From: DASWVC01 sp036401335
GTDB taxonomy: Bacteria; Verrucomicrobiota; Verrucomicrobiia; Chthoniobacterales; JAFAMB01
Direction of reading: 5' to 3'
Assembly: GCA_036401335.1 (NCBI GenBank)
Contig: DASWVC010000036.1
Span: 1-24,168 of the forward strand
DNA: 24,168 nt
The translations under genes and the position numbers were made by a program. Below the pieces are notes generated by a model. That model was not told where the DNA came from. It worked only from the letters and a program-made list of their open reading frames with translations, and searched no databases. Every line of letters begins with the position of its first letter. Positions within the stretch are counted from its first letter, which is position 1. Below, piece by piece: positions 22,793 through 24,168 of the stretch.

Positions 22793-23309
22793 GTGAGGTT
22801 GCCTCCATTGAAACATCCTGGCGTTGACCAGGTGCCCGCGACGCAAGAACAGAGTTCTGGTAAGCGGGATCACCGGAGACGTCAGGGCCGAACCACTCGG
22901 GCGGTTCAAACGCCTTGGCTTGTTCACCGGTCGGAAATTCCACCTCGACCACACGGATGCCGGCCAAACTGCCTTCGTACTCATCGTATTCGGCCGTCAG
23001 ACCGCCGGTCAGGGCAATGCGACGCCGGCGTTTGACGATGCGGTGTCCCGCCGTGAGGGCCCAAAGCTGGGCAAATTCATCAGCCGAGAGGTTGATCTCG
23101 ACCTCAACCCGCTCCGCGTCAGCCAGCGCCTTCTTAACCGTTAAGACCGCGCGGCGTCCGTCCATGCGGCGAACCCGAATTTCCACGGCACGGGGTGAAT
23201 CCCATGCCGCAACCAGGTATCCCTGTTCGATCCGCACCCCAGGATCGGCGGTCTCCGGAGGAACCCGGACCGTGAACTTCCGTTCGATTTCGCGATAACT
23301 TTGGGCCAT
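22776..23309 (-). CDS. CYTH domain protein (triphosphate tunnel metalloenzyme)
   Basis: CYTH enzymes act on triphosphate substrates (inorganic triphosphate, thiamine triphosphate or ATP) inside a beta-barrel tunnel using divalent metal. From ATG 23309 the protein has 177 residues. The signature ExExK is EIERK near residues 7-11. Further acidic/basic tunnel strands are visible: EIRVRRMDGRRAVLTVKKA, RVEVEINLS, TAEYDEYEGSLAGIRVVEVEFPT and a terminal FGPDVSGDPAYQNSVLA stretch, typical of bacterial CYTH. This resembles simple inorganic triphosphatases rather than class IV adenylate cyclases, but activity cannot be told from sequence. GGAGG lies just 2 nt before the ATG, unusually close. The gene overlaps the CHAD gene, so the CYTH-CHAD fusion seen in E. 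coli YgiF is split here. Confidence 0.92.
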   Translation of the reverse strand: MAQSYREIERKFTVRVPPETADPGVRIEQGYLVAAWDSPRAVEIRVRRMDGRRAVLTVKKALADAERVEVEINLSADEFAQLWALTAGHRIVKRRRRIALTGGLTAEYDEYEGSLAGIRVVEVEFPTGEQAKAFEPPEWFGPDVSGDPAYQNSVLASRAPGQRQDVSMEATSREFTA

Positions 23310-23372
23310 TGCCTCCGGGTCGTTTGTCAAGCCCCCTCTGGTTGGGTGGCCCTCGAGCGCGGCACCCCGCAA

Positions 23373-23388
23373 TCCGTCGCCGGACGGA
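23373..23388. terminator. Short hairpin between permease and CYTH genes
   Basis: TCCGTC (23373-23378), loop GCCG, GACGGA (23383-23388) is a perfect 6-bp stem in the 109-bp gap after the permease stop on the minus strand. No T-run follows. It may mark the 3' end of the transporter operon, but could be chance. Confidence 0.3.
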
Positions 23389-23418
23389 CTTGCAGGCCCC
23401 GATTTCCGGCCGGTCCCG

Positions 23419-24168
23419 TTACCCTTTCACGGCACCTGCGGTTAACCCTTCCACGATCCGGTACTGGAAGATGAGCACCAGAATAACCAACGGAATGGTC
23501 ACCACCATCGAACCTGCCATGATCGATCCCCAGGGCTGCTCAAACGAACTGGAACCGCTGAACTGGGAGATGGCCACCGGGACCGTTTTCATGGTGTCAG
23601 TGACCGTGAAGGTCAGGGCAAACAGGAACTCATTCCATGCGGCGATGAACGCGAGCAGGCCCGTCGAGACCAGGCCCGGCATGGTCAGCGGCAGAAGGAT
23701 GGTCCAAAATACCTTTAACGGGGAGGCACCGTCCACGTAGGCCGCTTCTTCCAGTTCACGGGGCAAGCTGCGAAAATACTGGGTCATCACCCAGATCGTA
23801 AACGGCATCGTAAAAATCAGGTAGGTCAGGATCAGGCCTTGCCGGGTGTTGAACAGGTCAAGGGTTTTCAACATGACGAAAAGCCCCGACAGCACCGAGA
23901 TCTGCGGGAACATCGTCATGGTGAGCACCAGGTACAGCACCGAGCCCTTGAAGCGGAACGGCAGGCGCCCCAACGCGTAGGCGCAAAGGCTGCCGAGCGC
24001 CAGCGAGATCAAGACGGTACAACCGGCAATGATGACCGAGTTGATCAGGCTCGCCACAAACCGCGGGTCTTTAAACACCGTCTGGTAATGTTCCGCCGTG
24101 AGTGATTTGGGCATCAAAGCAGTGGAAAACAGTTCCGGACTTGGGCGGAACGAAGACAACATCGCCCA
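23419..24168 (-). CDS. Sugar ABC transporter permease (MalG-type), 5' end cut by window edge
   Basis: An inner-membrane subunit of a binding-protein-dependent carbohydrate importer, second permease (MalG/ThuG-like) class. About 250 residues are visible with several membrane helices. The cytoplasmic EAA loop that docks to the ATPase reads EEAAYVDGASPLKVFWTILLPLTMPGL in short overlapping parts (EEAAYVDGA then LPLTMPG). The N-terminal visible part WAMLSSFRPSPELF matches the end of the first helix and following loop of this family, and the frame is open through the window edge. The ATG at 24162 is therefore internal and the true start lies outside. FKDPRFVASLINSV is the usual NY..vf....f..ylxNS region. 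The C-terminus RIVEGLTAGAVKG is complete and typical. The rest of the transporter is probably upstream on the minus strand beyond the window. The substrate is unknown. Confidence 0.95.
   Translation of the reverse strand, partial: WAMLSSFRPSPELFSTALMPKSLTAEHYQTVFKDPRFVASLINSVIIAGCTVLISLALGSLCAYALGRLPFRFKGSVLYLVLTMTMFPQISVLSGLFVMLKTLDLFNTRQGLILTYLIFTMPFTIWVMTQYFRSLPRELEEAAYVDGASPLKVFWTILLPLTMPGLVSTGLLAFIAAWNEFLFALTFTVTDTMKTVPVAISQFSGSSSFEQPWGSIMAGSMVVTIPLVILVLIFQYRIVEGLTAGAVKG

Noticed and set aside
1..24168. Search by eye for tRNA, rRNA, CRISPR, integrase, transposase or defence-system genes
   Set aside because: None was recognised; all substantial open frames belong to housekeeping, signalling, envelope or transport families.

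Overview
The window is GC-rich, gene-dense bacterial chromosome with no rRNA, tRNA, CRISPR array, insertion sequence or phage gene visible. The gene mix suggests a soil or freshwater Gram-negative bacterium: a propeller-type hybrid histidine kinase, a CheB-CheR-PAS kinase, an Lhr-Core helicase, a small Tyr/Asp-rich lipoprotein, and sparse Shine-Dalgarno sequences. The style of the small proteins and intergenic palindromes is reminiscent of Verrucomicrobiota. That placement is an impression, not a demonstrated assignment.

Layout. 1-546 (+) is the 3' part of trmB (tRNA m7G46 methyltransferase). It overlaps tail to tail with a ComEC/Rec2-like membrane protein (513-2729, -) whose signature motifs are degenerate. 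3007-8567 (-) is a three-gene signalling cluster, in transcription order: a giant CheB-CheR-coiled coil-PAS-PAS-histidine kinase, a free-standing CheB methylesterase with a zinc ribbon, and a NarL-like receiver with no DNA-binding domain. 8695-15317 (+) holds an Lhr-Core-type helicase, a sugar-phosphate isomerase/epimerase-like TIM barrel, an Hsp20 chaperone and the Lon protease. 15360-15548 (-) is a possible small disordered protein. 15757-20583 (+) is a two-gene operon of a hybrid sensor kinase and a REC-LuxR response regulator, closed by a double hairpin. 20643-20912 (-) is a putative lipoprotein, and 21415-21627 (+) a small single-pass membrane protein. 21794-23309 (-) is an overlapping CHAD/CYTH pair (polyphosphate/triphosphate biology). 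23419-24168 (-) is a sugar ABC-transporter permease cut by the window edge.

How the genes work together. The strongest candidate for an unusual system is the minus-strand signalling cluster. The CheB domain of the giant protein has lost its catalytic serine (Ser to Glu), while its CheR and kinase motifs look intact. The next gene supplies a CheB with an intact Ser/His/Asp triad. The third gene supplies a receiver of the type HisKA_3 kinases normally use, but without an output domain. This looks like a split methylation/phosphorylation signalling unit whose output is protein-protein rather than transcriptional; that reading is inference. Hsp20 and Lon form a protein-quality-control pair. The propeller kinase and REC-LuxR protein form a conventional cognate pair. 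CYTH and CHAD, fused in some bacteria, are here two translationally overlapping genes.

Non-coding structure worth noting: a near-perfect 18-bp GC-rich hairpin at 15616-15661, a 119-bp element bounded by a perfect 12-bp inverted repeat at 21674-21792, and a 502-bp stretch (20913-21414) with no convincing gene.
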